Origin: CAUPWF01 sp964369775
GTDB taxonomy: Bacteria > Bacillota > Clostridia > Lachnospirales > Lachnospiraceae
NCBI GenBank assembly: GCA_964369775.1
Contig: CAYJHQ010000009.1
Span: forward strand, 16,585 to 80,584
Length of the DNA: 64,000 bases
Reading direction: 5' to 3'
A model generated the notes under the pieces. That model ran no database searches. It worked only from the letters and a program-made list of their open reading frames with translations, and was not told where the DNA came from. The translations under genes were made by a program, and so were the position numbers. Positions 8,447 to 16,823 of the stretch are shown piece after piece (positions within the stretch are counted from its first letter, which is position 1; every line of letters starts with the position of its first letter).

Positions 8447-10291
8447 ATGTCAATTACGACTGAAACAGCAAAAGAGCACGCAAAAGATCCAGCAGTGTTA
8501 TGCTGTAGAGCAGAGGCAGGTATCACTATCGAGCCTGCAAACCTTGAAGATCCAGCAATTTTCGATGATTTGGTAGATTCAGGATTGTTGAATTTGGATG
8601 GAGTATTAACTATTGAGCAAGTACTAGGAGCGAAGCTTACAAAGACTTGTGATTCTTTAACACCAGTGACTGCAGATGTAGTAGATGGTGTTCAAGCAGT
8701 AGCAGAGGTTGTGAAAGAAGAAGTGGCCGAGCCGGTAGTGGCTTCAAAAAGTCCAGTGGTAGGAGCAACTACTACTGTAAATCAAGGTGTATTAAAGATT
8801 CATATCGGTGAAGGTAAAGACATCGATATCGAAATACCTACAGGAATTGCTGCAGGAGCTACAACAGTAGCAGAGGTGGCACCAGTTGCAGCTGCAACAA
8901 CAGTAGCACCAGCAGTAGTAGCAGGTGAAGAGAAAGTTGTAAGAAGCTTAGTAAGAAAGCACTACAACATCACAGAAGTTAAGAGAGGTCCAGAGACTAA
9001 GATTGAAGGTACAACTCTATACATTCGTGAAGGAATTGAAAAAGAAGCAGTTGATTCCCAAGAATTAGTGCTTGAATTAGAGTTAGACATCATTGCACCA
9101 TCTGAGTATCACACATATTCAGAGACAATTATGGATGTTCAACCAATCGCTACAAAAGACGGTGACGATGAAATCGGATCTGGAACAACAAGAGTACTTG
9201 ATGGTGTTGTAGTAATGGTTACTGGAACAGATGCTAATGGAGTTCAAATCGGAGAATTCGGTTCTTCGGAAGGATATCTTGATGAGAATATCATGTGGGG
9301 ACGCCCAGGTTGCCCAGATAAAGGTGATATCTTTATTAAAACTCAAGTTAAGATTGTTGAAGGAATGAACATGGAGAGACCAGGTCCTCTAGCTGCTCAT
9401 GCTGCAACAGATGTAATTACACAAGAGATTCGCGAAGCTTTAAAAGCAGTAGAAGAATCACTTGTAGTAGAGACAGAAGAGTTTAAGCAAGTTCGTAGAC
9501 CAGGAAAGAAAAAAGTTGTAGTAATCAAAGAGATTATGGGACAAGGTGCTATGCACGATAACTTAATTCTTCCAGTAGAGCCTGTAGGAGTGCTTGGCGC
9601 ACAGCCAAACGTTGACTTAGGAAACGTTCCAGTTGTAGTATCTCCATTAGAAGTACTTGATGGTTGTATCCATGCACTTACTTGTATTGGACCAGCTTCG
9701 AAAGAGATGTCTAGACATTATTGGAGAGAGCCACTTGTATTAGAAGCGCTTCATGATGAAGAAGTAGATCTTTGCGGAGTTATCCTTGTAGGGTCTCCAC
9801 AGATTAATGCAGAGAAATTCTATGTATCTAAGCGTGTTGGTATGACAGTGGAAGCAATGGATGCTGAAGGTGCATTCGTAACTACAGAAGGATTTGGAAA
9901 CAACCATATCGACTTTGCAAGTCATATCGAGCAAATTGGATCTAGAGGAATTCCAGTAGTTGGAATGTCATTCTGTGCGGTTCAAGGTGCGCTTGTAGTT
10001 GGTAACAAATACATGACACACATGGTAGATAACAATAAGTCTGAGTCAGGAATTGAGAACGAAGTACTTGGTTGCAATACACTTTGTACAGAAGATGCTC
10101 TTCGTGCACTAAGCATGTTGAAGTCTGCAATGGGTGGAGAATCTGTGAAAACAGCTGAGAAGAAGTGGAATCCAAACGTAAAATCTACAAATGTAGAATT
10201 GATTTCAAACGTTACAGGAGAGCCTGTGAAATTAGTGGACAATGAGCAATCATTACCATTGAGTGATAAAAGAAAAGCAAAATACGATTAA
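8447..10291 (+). CDS. prdA: D-proline reductase proprotein PrdA
   Basis: PrdA is the proprotein that is cut into two subunits, one carrying a pyruvoyl group made from cysteine; with PrdB it reduces D-proline to 5-aminovalerate. The 614-residue sequence has an N-terminal segment (1-100), an Ala/Val/Thr-rich linker (about 100-160) and the catalytic core. The processing region reads CIHALTCIGPASKE. Cys413 (codon 9683-9685) is the likely cleavage residue, because PrdD ends and PrdE begins at the aligned point. Start ATG 8447 has a good AAGGAGG site 11 bases upstream. It is followed 14 bases later by a small prd gene. Confidence 0.95.
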   Translation: MSITTETAKEHAKDPAVLCCRAEAGITIEPANLEDPAIFDDLVDSGLLNLDGVLTIEQVLGAKLTKTCDSLTPVTADVVDGVQAVAEVVKEEVAEPVVASKSPVVGATTTVNQGVLKIHIGEGKDIDIEIPTGIAAGATTVAEVAPVAAATTVAPAVVAGEEKVVRSLVRKHYNITEVKRGPETKIEGTTLYIREGIEKEAVDSQELVLELELDIIAPSEYHTYSETIMDVQPIATKDGDDEIGSGTTRVLDGVVVMVTGTDANGVQIGEFGSSEGYLDENIMWGRPGCPDKGDIFIKTQVKIVEGMNMERPGPLAAHAATDVITQEIREALKAVEESLVVETEEFKQVRRPGKKKVVVIKEIMGQGAMHDNLILPVEPVGVLGAQPNVDLGNVPVVVSPLEVLDGCIHALTCIGPASKEMSRHYWREPLVLEALHDEEVDLCGVILVGSPQINAEKFYVSKRVGMTVEAMDAEGAFVTTEGFGNNHIDFASHIEQIGSRGIPVVGMSFCAVQGALVVGNKYMTHMVDNNKSESGIENEVLGCNTLCTEDALRALSMLKSAMGGESVKTAEKKWNPNVKSTNVELISNVTGEPVKLVDNEQSLPLSDKRKAKYD

Positions 10292-10305
10292 TTAGGTGGT
10301 TGACT

Positions 10306-10587
10306 ATGAAATATGGCGATAAGATAATAAAGATGGAAGGTGTAATTGTAGAAGTGCACGATGGGTGTGTAGGGATTGACCTGAAAGGGAGATTGGGATA
10401 CTTAAAAGTGCCAATGCGTATGATGATTACCGACTATCCTCTTAAAGTGGGACAAGAAGTTGCGTGGAATATGAGTTTTGTGGAACAGACTGGACCAGAC
10501 GTCAATGAGAAATATGTAAGCAACCTAGATGTGTATAATCGTAGGCAAGCCGAAGCGCGTGCCAAGAATGAGATGAATCAAAAATAG
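10306..10587 (+). CDS. Small CBO2463/CBO2479-like protein of the prd operon
   Basis: A 93-residue protein between prdA and prdB resembles the small proteins found at this position in other clostridial prd operons. It looks like a compact beta-rich domain (KMEGVIVEVHDGCVGIDLKG) followed by a charged helix. I chose ATG 10306 because AGGTGG lies 6 bases upstream; a TTG at 10300 is too close to that site. No catalytic motif is visible. A role in assembly or maturation of the reductase is plausible from position alone. Confidence 0.75.
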   Translation: MKYGDKIIKMEGVIVEVHDGCVGIDLKGRLGYLKVPMRMMITDYPLKVGQEVAWNMSFVEQTGPDVNEKYVSNLDVYNRRQAEARAKNEMNQK

Positions 10588-10622
10588 GATTCACTTGTTA
10601 TGAATAATAAGGAGGTAGAATA

Positions 10623-11348
10623 ATGAGTTTAACAGTAGTTAAAGGAATGCAATCAGAAATATTCGTTCCAATTACTCCACCATCTGTATGGACACCTGTT
10701 ACAAAAGATATCAAAGATATGACGATTGCGCTTGCAACGGCAGCTGGTGTACATCACAAAGATGATGAGAGATTTAACCTTGCTGGTGACTTTACTTGGA
10801 GAAAAGTAACAGATAAAATGAAATCAGGAGATTTAATGGTATCACACGGAGGATATGATAACGGAGATGTTAACAAAGATATCAACTGTATGTTCCCAAT
10901 CGATAGAATTCATGAATTAGCAAAAGAAGGATATATTAAAGCTTGTGCACCTGTACATGCAGGATTCATGGGTGGTGGTGGAAACCAAGAAAAGTTCAAA
11001 AATGAGACTGGACCAGAAATCGCAAAAATGTTTAAAGAAGAAGGCGTAGACGCAGTTCTTCTAACCGCTGGCTGAGGTACTTGCCACCGCTCTGCAGTTT
11101 TGGTGCAGAGAGCGATTGAAGAAGCTGGAATACCAACAATTATTATTGCAGCTCTTCCACCTGTTGTTCGTCAAACAGGTACACCACGTGCGGTAGCACC
11201 ATTGGTTCCAATGGGAGCAAACGCAGGGGCGCCTAACAATCCTGAGCAACAAAAAGCGATTGTAAAGGCTTCGTTAGAACAATTGATAGCAATTCAAACA
11301 CCTGGAAAAATTATTCCATTGCCGTTTGAATATCAAGCGAAGATTTAA
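10623..11348 (+). CDS. prdB: D-proline reductase subunit PrdB, selenoprotein (UGA = Sec151)
   Basis: The reading frame runs through a UGA at 11073-11075 and ends at TAA 11348, giving 241 residues. Residue 151 is selenocysteine in the context AGUGTCHRSAVL, with Cys154 three residues on as likely redox partner. Translation after the UGA continues as one clean protein (ending FEYQAKI) with no other stop. A SECIS-like hairpin begins 12 bases after the UGA. PrdB carries the catalytic selenol that attacks D-proline bound to the PrdA pyruvoyl group. AAGGAGG precedes the ATG. Ordinary gene callers will split it into a 150-residue protein plus an 82-residue remnant at 11100-11348. Confidence 0.96.
11088..11114 (+). 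promoter_or_regulatory. Bacterial SECIS element in prdB
   Basis: CTCTGCA (11090-11096) pairs with TGCAGAG (11104-11110) around the loop GTTTTGG. Outer CG/CG pairs extend the stem past a small bulge. The stem starts 12 bases after the UGA, the spacing expected for a SelB-binding hairpin in bacteria. Confidence 0.8.
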
Positions 11349-11362
11349 TTTGTAAACAAACT

Positions 11363-11390
11363 AAGGAGTATGCATTTATGCATGCTCCTT
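11363..11390 (+). repeat. Strong intercistronic hairpin between prdB and prdD
   Basis: A 13-bp stem with one G-T wobble (11363-11375 with 11378-11390) and a tiny loop lies between prdB and prdD. Only a few T residues follow, so it may be a partial terminator, mRNA stabiliser or processing site that lowers prdD-prdE expression relative to prdB. Confidence 0.6.
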
Positions 11391-11410
11391 TCTAGAAAGA
11401 GGACATATCT

Positions 11411-12175
11411 ATGGAAGAGAAGAAAGAATTACGTAGATTGGTAATAAAAGCGTATCATATAGATGAAGTAGAAATGGGAGAAGAGAACCAATTAACAGTC
11501 GAGGGAGAGATGGCTGTTGGTAAATCTATGATTCAAGAATTGATAGATGGCGAAGAGCATATAGAGAATATTGATATTCAGGTAATTGAGCCAGGTAATC
11601 ACGATAGATACACAGAGACGATGATGGATATCATTCCTATATCTACAAAGGTGCTAGGGAAGATTGGAGAAGGGATTACACATACGTTAACGGGGGTGTA
11701 TGTAATTCTAACAGGGGTCGATACGGAAGGGAAACCAACCCATGAATTTGGTTCGTCAGAAGGGAATTTAAAGGAAAAGCTACATTTAAATCGAGCAGGA
11801 ACACCCTCGAATCAAGATTATATCATTTCTTTCAATGTGACGTTAAAGGCTGGAATGGGACAAGAGAGGCCAGGGCCGATGGCAGCACATAGGGCTTGTG
11901 ATAAATTTATCCAATCCTATAGAGAAAAAATGAAGAAATTTAGAGGAGATAAATGTACTGAGCGCCATGAGTATCATGACGTTGTTAGGCCAGGAAAGAA
12001 AAAGATTGTAATCATCAAGCAAGTGGCAGGACAAGGAGCGATGTATGACACGCATTTGTTTGCTAAAGAACCTTCAGGAGTAGAAGGTGGAAAGTCTATT
12101 ATAGACATGGGAAATATGCCGATTGTAATTACACCGAATGAATATAGAGACGGTATGATTCGATCTATGCAGTAA
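11411..12175 (+). CDS. prdD: PrdD, homologue of the N-terminal part of PrdA
   Basis: The 254-residue protein is homologous to residues 160-412 of PrdA. Shared blocks include SLVxKxYxIxEV, HxxYxETxMDxxPIxTK, FGSSEGxLxE, ERPGPxAAHxAxD and RPGKKKxVxIKxxxGQGAMxD. It stops at EYRDGMIRSMQ, exactly where PrdA reaches its maturation cysteine (LEVLDGCIHALT-C). The function of PrdD is not established; it may be an inactive paralogue or an assembly factor. It is preceded by a hairpin and followed 18 bases later by prdE. Confidence 0.85.
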   Translation: MEEKKELRRLVIKAYHIDEVEMGEENQLTVEGEMAVGKSMIQELIDGEEHIENIDIQVIEPGNHDRYTETMMDIIPISTKVLGKIGEGITHTLTGVYVILTGVDTEGKPTHEFGSSEGNLKEKLHLNRAGTPSNQDYIISFNVTLKAGMGQERPGPMAAHRACDKFIQSYREKMKKFRGDKCTERHEYHDVVRPGKKKIVIIKQVAGQGAMYDTHLFAKEPSGVEGGKSIIDMGNMPIVITPNEYRDGMIRSMQ

Positions 12176-12193
12176 AGAGAGGAGAATTGAAGT

Positions 12194-12658
12194 ATGGGAA
12201 TAGGACCATCTACAAAAGAGACTACTTTGCACCACTTTAGAGATCCTCTACTAGATGTGGTATCGAGTGATGAAGATATAGATTTGTTAGGAATTATTAT
12301 GGTGGGAACACCGGATGGAAATGAAGATAAGTTGTTAGTTGGAACAAGAGCAGCTGTAATGGCTGAGTGTATGCGAGCAGAAGGGGTTATTATTTCGTCG
12401 GATGGATGGGGGAATAGTGATGTGGATTATGCAAATACCTGTGAACAACTAGGAATAAGAAATATAGAAGTAACAGGTCTAAAGTTTAGTGGAACGGCTG
12501 GCCAGTTTGTGGTACAAAACGATTATCTAGGAGGAATACTAGATATTAACAAAAGTCAAGAAGGTGTAGAGACCAACGTTGTTGGAGAAAATAATATGAC
12601 AGAGCTAGATTGTAAAAAAGCATTGGCGATGTTAAAACTAAAGATGAGAAATAAGTAA
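12194..12658 (+). CDS. prdE: PrdE, homologue of the C-terminal part of PrdA
   Basis: The 154-residue protein begins MGIGPSTKETTLHHFRDPLL, which aligns with PrdA CIGPASKEMSRHYWREPLV directly after the maturation point. The PrdA cysteine that becomes pyruvoyl is replaced here by the start Met-Gly, so PrdE cannot form that cofactor. DLLGIIMVGTP and the long GWGNSDVDYANTCEQLGI region also match PrdA. An AGGAG site precedes ATG 12194. It closes the operon; a terminator starts 8 bases after its stop. Confidence 0.85.
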   Translation: MGIGPSTKETTLHHFRDPLLDVVSSDEDIDLLGIIMVGTPDGNEDKLLVGTRAAVMAECMRAEGVIISSDGWGNSDVDYANTCEQLGIRNIEVTGLKFSGTAGQFVVQNDYLGGILDINKSQEGVETNVVGENNMTELDCKKALAMLKLKMRNK

Positions 12659-12666
12659 TGAGTAAG

Positions 12667-12705
12667 AAGACAAGCATATCTGGAGACAGGGGGCTTGTCT
12701 TTTTT
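12667..12705 (+). terminator. Rho-independent terminator of the prd operon
   Basis: AAGACAAGC (12667-12675) pairs with GCTTGTCTT (12693-12701), followed by a T-run through 12705. It separates the prd operon from the GRE cluster. Confidence 0.85.
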
Positions 12706-12715
12706 GATGCTAAAA

Positions 12716-12747
12716 ATAGGTAATGTTACCTATGTAATACTACCTAT
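12716..12747 (+). promoter_or_regulatory. Operator upstream of cluster A transport/CoA unit
   Basis: ATAGGTAATGTTACCTAT (12716-12733) is a perfect 8-bp inverted repeat with a 2-bp centre. A second half-site, AATACTACCTAT (12736-12747), follows, then an AT-rich -10-like stretch near 12768-12775. The same arrangement recurs at 17850-17882. It is a likely site for a LuxR-type activator encoded nearby. Confidence 0.7.
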
Positions 12748-12816
12748 GTTTCCACTTATGGTAAAGTTATATAACTGGTAAAATATTACATAAATACAGA
12801 ACCAGAAGGAGAAAAA

Positions 12817-14226
12817 ATGAACAAACGTAACAAAGACTTGCTGATTGGACCGATTATATTACTTATTACTACAGTGTTGCTGAAGGATTTTTTAGGGATA
12901 AAAGGAGCACAAGCGGTTGGAACACTATTGTGGATGATTTATTGGTGGATTAAAAGGCCCGTAAATATGGCGGTAACGGGGTTGGTGCCAGTGATTGCAA
13001 ATGCCTTTTTAAGTATGGTGCCTATGGTAGATGTGATTTCAAAGTATGCAAGTGAGAGTATTATATTGATTTTTGGCTCCAGCCTATTAATTATGCCATG
13101 GTCAAAAATAGGACTGGACCGAAGAATTGCATTAAAGTGCCTTTCGATTATTGGTCCATCTATGAGGTCACAAATTATAGTGTGGTTAACTATTAGTGCA
13201 TTATTGTCGTCCGTACTACCAAATACAATTGTAGCAGCGCTACTGGTACCGATTGCATGCGCAATGCTTGCAGCTGCTGGATATGAAGATATTCCGAGTT
13301 CAGCACCTGCAGTACCGATTTTATTTTGTATCACATGGGGAGTTGGAATTGGAGGAATGGGTACACCGATGGGCGGTGCGATGAATCTAGTAGCAATCAA
13401 CTTGATTCAAGATTATACAGGAAGTGAAGTGCTATATTTTGACTGGATTATCAAGGTGCTACCGTTCTTGTTATTATCCCTAGTTGTTCTTTACTTTTGG
13501 ATTAGCAGAGTACCAAATGAAGTGAAGAGACTAGAAGGTTCGAAAGAGTTTTTTAAGAATAGTTATGCAGAATTAGGCCCAATTAAATATGATGAGAAAC
13601 TATGTATGATTACATTTGGACTAGCAGTAGCAGGATCGCTACTGAGACCACTTTATGCAGATCTTCTGCCAGGAGTTGTGCCAGCATATTTATTCTTGGC
13701 TTTTGGATGTATGAATTTCTTTATGTCAGGAAAAGATAAAGAACCACTTCTAACCTTTGAAACAGCACAGCAGAAGCTGATGTGGTCAATGATGATTTGC
13801 TTTGCAGGAGGGTTTGCGGCAGGAGAATTAATTAATGGCTCAGGAGCAGCAACAGCAGTAGCAGATATCATCACAAATATGTCCCTTGATGGAGGTATCA
13901 CGACATTAATTGTATTTGTTGTTGCAATTAAATTAATTTCAGAAGTAACAAGCTCGACCACTGGAGCAGCAGTAATTATACCGATTATGATTAGTTTCTG
14001 TATGAATCTAGATTTGAATGCAGTTCCTTATATTATGATTCTTGTCTTCGGATTTAGTGGAATTTTTGTATTGCCTATCAGTTGGCAGGCGATACCAGTA
14101 GGATACGGATTAAATGCGGATAAGTTGATGAAGTATGGGATAGTATCAACAGTATTAAATATAGTGTTAGCAATTCTTGTGGGGTTTGTATTCTTGAATT
14201 ACTGGCCACAATTTTCAGTGATCTAG
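12817..14226 (+). CDS. DASS/SLC13-type anion:Na+ symporter (cluster A)
   Basis: A 469-residue integral membrane protein of the divalent anion:sodium symporter superfamily, with about 11-12 hydrophobic segments. Family features are the paired re-entrant-like regions: SESIILIFGSSLLI in the first half with GMGTPMGGAMNL, and the repeat EVTSSTTGAAVIIPI in the second half. Substrates of the family are small carboxylates or related anions taken up with Na+. As first gene of cluster A it presumably imports the growth substrate, perhaps a short sulfonate. It is about half identical to the cluster B transporter at 26240. The start is ATG 12817 with GGAG upstream. Confidence 0.85.
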   Translation: MNKRNKDLLIGPIILLITTVLLKDFLGIKGAQAVGTLLWMIYWWIKRPVNMAVTGLVPVIANAFLSMVPMVDVISKYASESIILIFGSSLLIMPWSKIGLDRRIALKCLSIIGPSMRSQIIVWLTISALLSSVLPNTIVAALLVPIACAMLAAAGYEDIPSSAPAVPILFCITWGVGIGGMGTPMGGAMNLVAINLIQDYTGSEVLYFDWIIKVLPFLLLSLVVLYFWISRVPNEVKRLEGSKEFFKNSYAELGPIKYDEKLCMITFGLAVAGSLLRPLYADLLPGVVPAYLFLAFGCMNFFMSGKDKEPLLTFETAQQKLMWSMMICFAGGFAAGELINGSGAATAVADIITNMSLDGGITTLIVFVVAIKLISEVTSSTTGAAVIIPIMISFCMNLDLNAVPYIMILVFGFSGIFVLPISWQAIPVGYGLNADKLMKYGIVSTVLNIVLAILVGFVFLNYWPQFSVI

Positions 14227-14268
14227 TACATAGAGATAAAATAAAATTATAATAAAAGGAGAACAAAA

Positions 14269-15645
14269 ATGAGTGAAGACCAAGTAGTATCAGTAAAAGA
14301 AATTGTAGCACGTGGAAAGAAAGCGCAAGAAAAATTTGCATTTGCAACTCAAGAGCAAGCAGACGCAGCAGCACATGCGGTATTAAAAGTTGTATATGAC
14401 AACCAAGTAGAACTTGGAACTATGGCATTTGAAGAGACTAGAATGGGAGATTTAAATGATAAGATTGCAAAATGCAAGAACAAATCTTCACAAATCTGGC
14501 ACTCAATCAAAAATGAGAAATCAGTTGGAATTATCAATAGAGATGAAGAAAAGAAAATCATTGAAATCGCTAAGCCAATGGGAGTTGTAGCAAGTATTGT
14601 GCCTTCAACAAACCCAGTTGTTACACCAATGAGTAATGCGGCTTTCTCTCTTAAGACAAGAAATGCAGTTGTATTTGCACCACATCCACGTGCAGTAAAA
14701 CTTACAGCTCATCTTGTTACATTATTTAGAGCAGAGTTGGCGAAATTAGGATTACCAGAAGACTTAGTTCAAGCTGTAAGTGAAGTTTCTTTAGAGACAA
14801 CTACTTCATTGATGGCAGAAGCAGACGTAATCGTAGCAACAGGCGGTATGGGAATGGTAAAATCTGCTTATTCAAGTGGAAAGCCTGCATACGGAGTTGG
14901 AGCTGGTAACGTTCAAGTTATCGTTGATACAGATGCAGATCTTGCAGATGCTGCAAAGAAGATTCTTCAAGGAAGAAGATTTGATAATGGTCTTATCTGC
15001 TTAGGGGAGCAAACAATTTTTGTTCAAGAAGAGCAAATGGCTCAATTCATCGACGAGTTCAATAAAGTAGGAGGATACTATGTAACAGATGCAACTGAAG
15101 TAGAAAAGCTTAGAGAGGGAGTATTCCCAGGACAAGGACCAATCAGCCGCGATATCGTTGGACAAAATGCAATGAAGGTTGCAGAACTTTCAGGAATTGA
15201 AGTACCAGAAGGTACACTTGTAATCGCTGCTACAGCTAGTGGACTTGGACATGCAGATGTTCTTTGTAGAGAAAAAATGTGCCCAGTACTTAATATCATG
15301 TCATACAAGACTTTTGAAGAAGGTGTAGCTATGATGGTAGAAAACCTTGCAGCAGAAGGAATTGGACACTCAGTAGGTGTTCACTCTAATAACGATGAGC
15401 ACATCGAGTATGTTGGTACACAGTGTTGTGTATCAAGATGTATTGTAAATCAACCAACAGGAACAACTGGTGGAGGATCTCCAACTAACGGATTCGTACC
15501 AACAACAACACTTGGATGCGGTTCTTGGGGAAATAACAGTTTCAGTGGTAACTTAAACTATACTCATCTAATGAACATTACAAGAATAGGATATTTAAAG
15601 TCAGAGTCATATTTACCAGATCCTGCACTTGCTTGGGAAGAGTAA
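14269..15645 (+). CDS. CoA-acylating aldehyde dehydrogenase
   Basis: A 458-residue member of the acylating aldehyde dehydrogenase family (EutE/PduP/AdhE N-domain type). It converts an aldehyde, CoA and NAD+ to acyl-CoA and NADH, or the reverse. The catalytic cysteine is Cys244 in FDNGLICLGEQTIF, matching the family FDNGxIC pattern. VVASIVPSTNPVVTP and TGGMGMVKSAYSSGKPAYGVGAGN are the cofactor-binding segments, and GGGSPTNGFVPTTTLGCGSWG is the C-terminal signature. It sits between the transporter and an ADP-forming acyl-CoA ligase, so together they link an aldehyde to a carboxylate and ATP. In a DHPS route the substrate would be 3-sulfopropionaldehyde; in an isethionate route, acetaldehyde. 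No microcompartment shell genes accompany it, and no encapsulation peptide is obvious. Confidence 0.9.
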   Translation: MSEDQVVSVKEIVARGKKAQEKFAFATQEQADAAAHAVLKVVYDNQVELGTMAFEETRMGDLNDKIAKCKNKSSQIWHSIKNEKSVGIINRDEEKKIIEIAKPMGVVASIVPSTNPVVTPMSNAAFSLKTRNAVVFAPHPRAVKLTAHLVTLFRAELAKLGLPEDLVQAVSEVSLETTTSLMAEADVIVATGGMGMVKSAYSSGKPAYGVGAGNVQVIVDTDADLADAAKKILQGRRFDNGLICLGEQTIFVQEEQMAQFIDEFNKVGGYYVTDATEVEKLREGVFPGQGPISRDIVGQNAMKVAELSGIEVPEGTLVIAATASGLGHADVLCREKMCPVLNIMSYKTFEEGVAMMVENLAAEGIGHSVGVHSNNDEHIEYVGTQCCVSRCIVNQPTGTTGGGSPTNGFVPTTTLGCGSWGNNSFSGNLNYTHLMNITRIGYLKSESYLPDPALAWEE

Positions 15646-15688
15646 GGATTAAGAAAAGAAAGTTTGATAATAGAAGGGAAAAGATATT

Positions 15689-16822
15689 ATGGATTTTTTA
15701 GAGTTAGAGGGAAAAATACAATTAGAACGCTTTGGTATACCAATTAATGATAGTTATCTGTTTGAAGGAGAAGAAACTCCAGAAGGGATACCGCTACCTT
15801 GTGTAATGAAGGGGCAAATCTTATCTGGGAAACGGGGGAAACATGGGGCTGTGCGTGTTGTGAAAACAATGGAAGAATTGTTGGAAGCAAAACGTATTAT
15901 CGAAGGGATTACGATAAATGACTTACCGATGGAAGGTGTTATTGCCTGTGGGTTCTTGCCAATTAAAGAAGAGTATTATCTGGGCATGACATTGGATACA
16001 AAAAATCGTGCTATGTTACTTTTGTTTACACCGTTTGGTGGTATGGATATCGAAGAACTTGTTGAAAAAACACCAGAAAAACTATTGAGAGTAGACGTAA
16101 CTTCTGGATTTGACAAAGAAGTGTTCGTAGAAGGGTGTAAGATATTTGACTTACCAAAGAATCGACTAGAGAGTGTTGTAGATATAGCAACGAAATTGGT
16201 AAAAGCAGGATTTGAGCTGGATGCAACAACGATTGAAATCAATCCATTAGCATTATTAGAAGATGAATCACTAGTTGCAATTGATGCAAAATTATCTATA
16301 GATGACAATGGAATGTACCGTCAAGGTGATTATACATTGATGAAAAGAACGGCACAAGAATATTCACCTCAAGAAGAAGAGGCGATGAAGTATGACTTGA
16401 CATATGTAGAAGTGGATTCAGATGGAGATATCGGAACAATGGCAGGTGGAGCTGGCATTGGAATGGCTACTATGGATACGATTACTCATTATGGAGGAAA
16501 GACAAATAACTTTCTTGATTTGGGTGGAGGTGTTACGGCAGAGAAGACCTATCATGCGATGAAAATACTATTGGAAAATGAAAAAACGGACTATATACTG
16601 GTGAATATATTTGGGGGAATTAACAACTGTGCAGATATGGCAGAGGGGATTTCACGTGCATATAAAGAGTTAAACAGTACAAAGCCGGTTGTAGTAAAGA
16701 GTCGTGGATTCAATCAAGAAGAGGGATGGCGTATCTTTGAAGAACTAGGATTTATGCAAACTAAGTTTGGAACGACGGACGAGGCAGTGCAACTATTATT
16801 AGAAGCAAAAGGAGTATGCTAA
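15689..16822 (+). CDS. ADP-forming acyl-CoA ligase, beta (ATP-grasp) subunit, SucC-like
   Basis: A 377-residue homologue of succinyl-CoA synthetase beta. It has the N-terminal ATP-grasp half (CVMKGQILSGKRGKHGAVRVV, about residues 34-58; EINPLAL near residue 180) and the C-terminal ligase half with GDIGTMAGGAGIGMATMD and NFLDLGGG, plus VNIFGGINNCADMAEGI. It ends one base before the alpha-subunit start. The pair interconverts acyl-CoA + ADP + Pi and acid + CoA + ATP. No TCA-cycle genes are near; the partner dehydrogenase upstream suggests a fermentative ATP-yielding step, or activation of an acid if run in reverse. The exact acyl group is unknown. Confidence 0.85.
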   Translation: MDFLELEGKIQLERFGIPINDSYLFEGEETPEGIPLPCVMKGQILSGKRGKHGAVRVVKTMEELLEAKRIIEGITINDLPMEGVIACGFLPIKEEYYLGMTLDTKNRAMLLLFTPFGGMDIEELVEKTPEKLLRVDVTSGFDKEVFVEGCKIFDLPKNRLESVVDIATKLVKAGFELDATTIEINPLALLEDESLVAIDAKLSIDDNGMYRQGDYTLMKRTAQEYSPQEEEAMKYDLTYVEVDSDGDIGTMAGGAGIGMATMDTITHYGGKTNNFLDLGGGVTAEKTYHAMKILLENEKTDYILVNIFGGINNCADMAEGISRAYKELNSTKPVVVKSRGFNQEEGWRIFEELGFMQTKFGTTDEAVQLLLEAKGVC

Positions 16823-16823
16823 T

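Noticed and set aside
11100..11348. Separate 82-residue protein after prdB
   Set aside because: It is the C-terminal part of PrdB after the selenocysteine UGA, in the same frame, not an independent gene.
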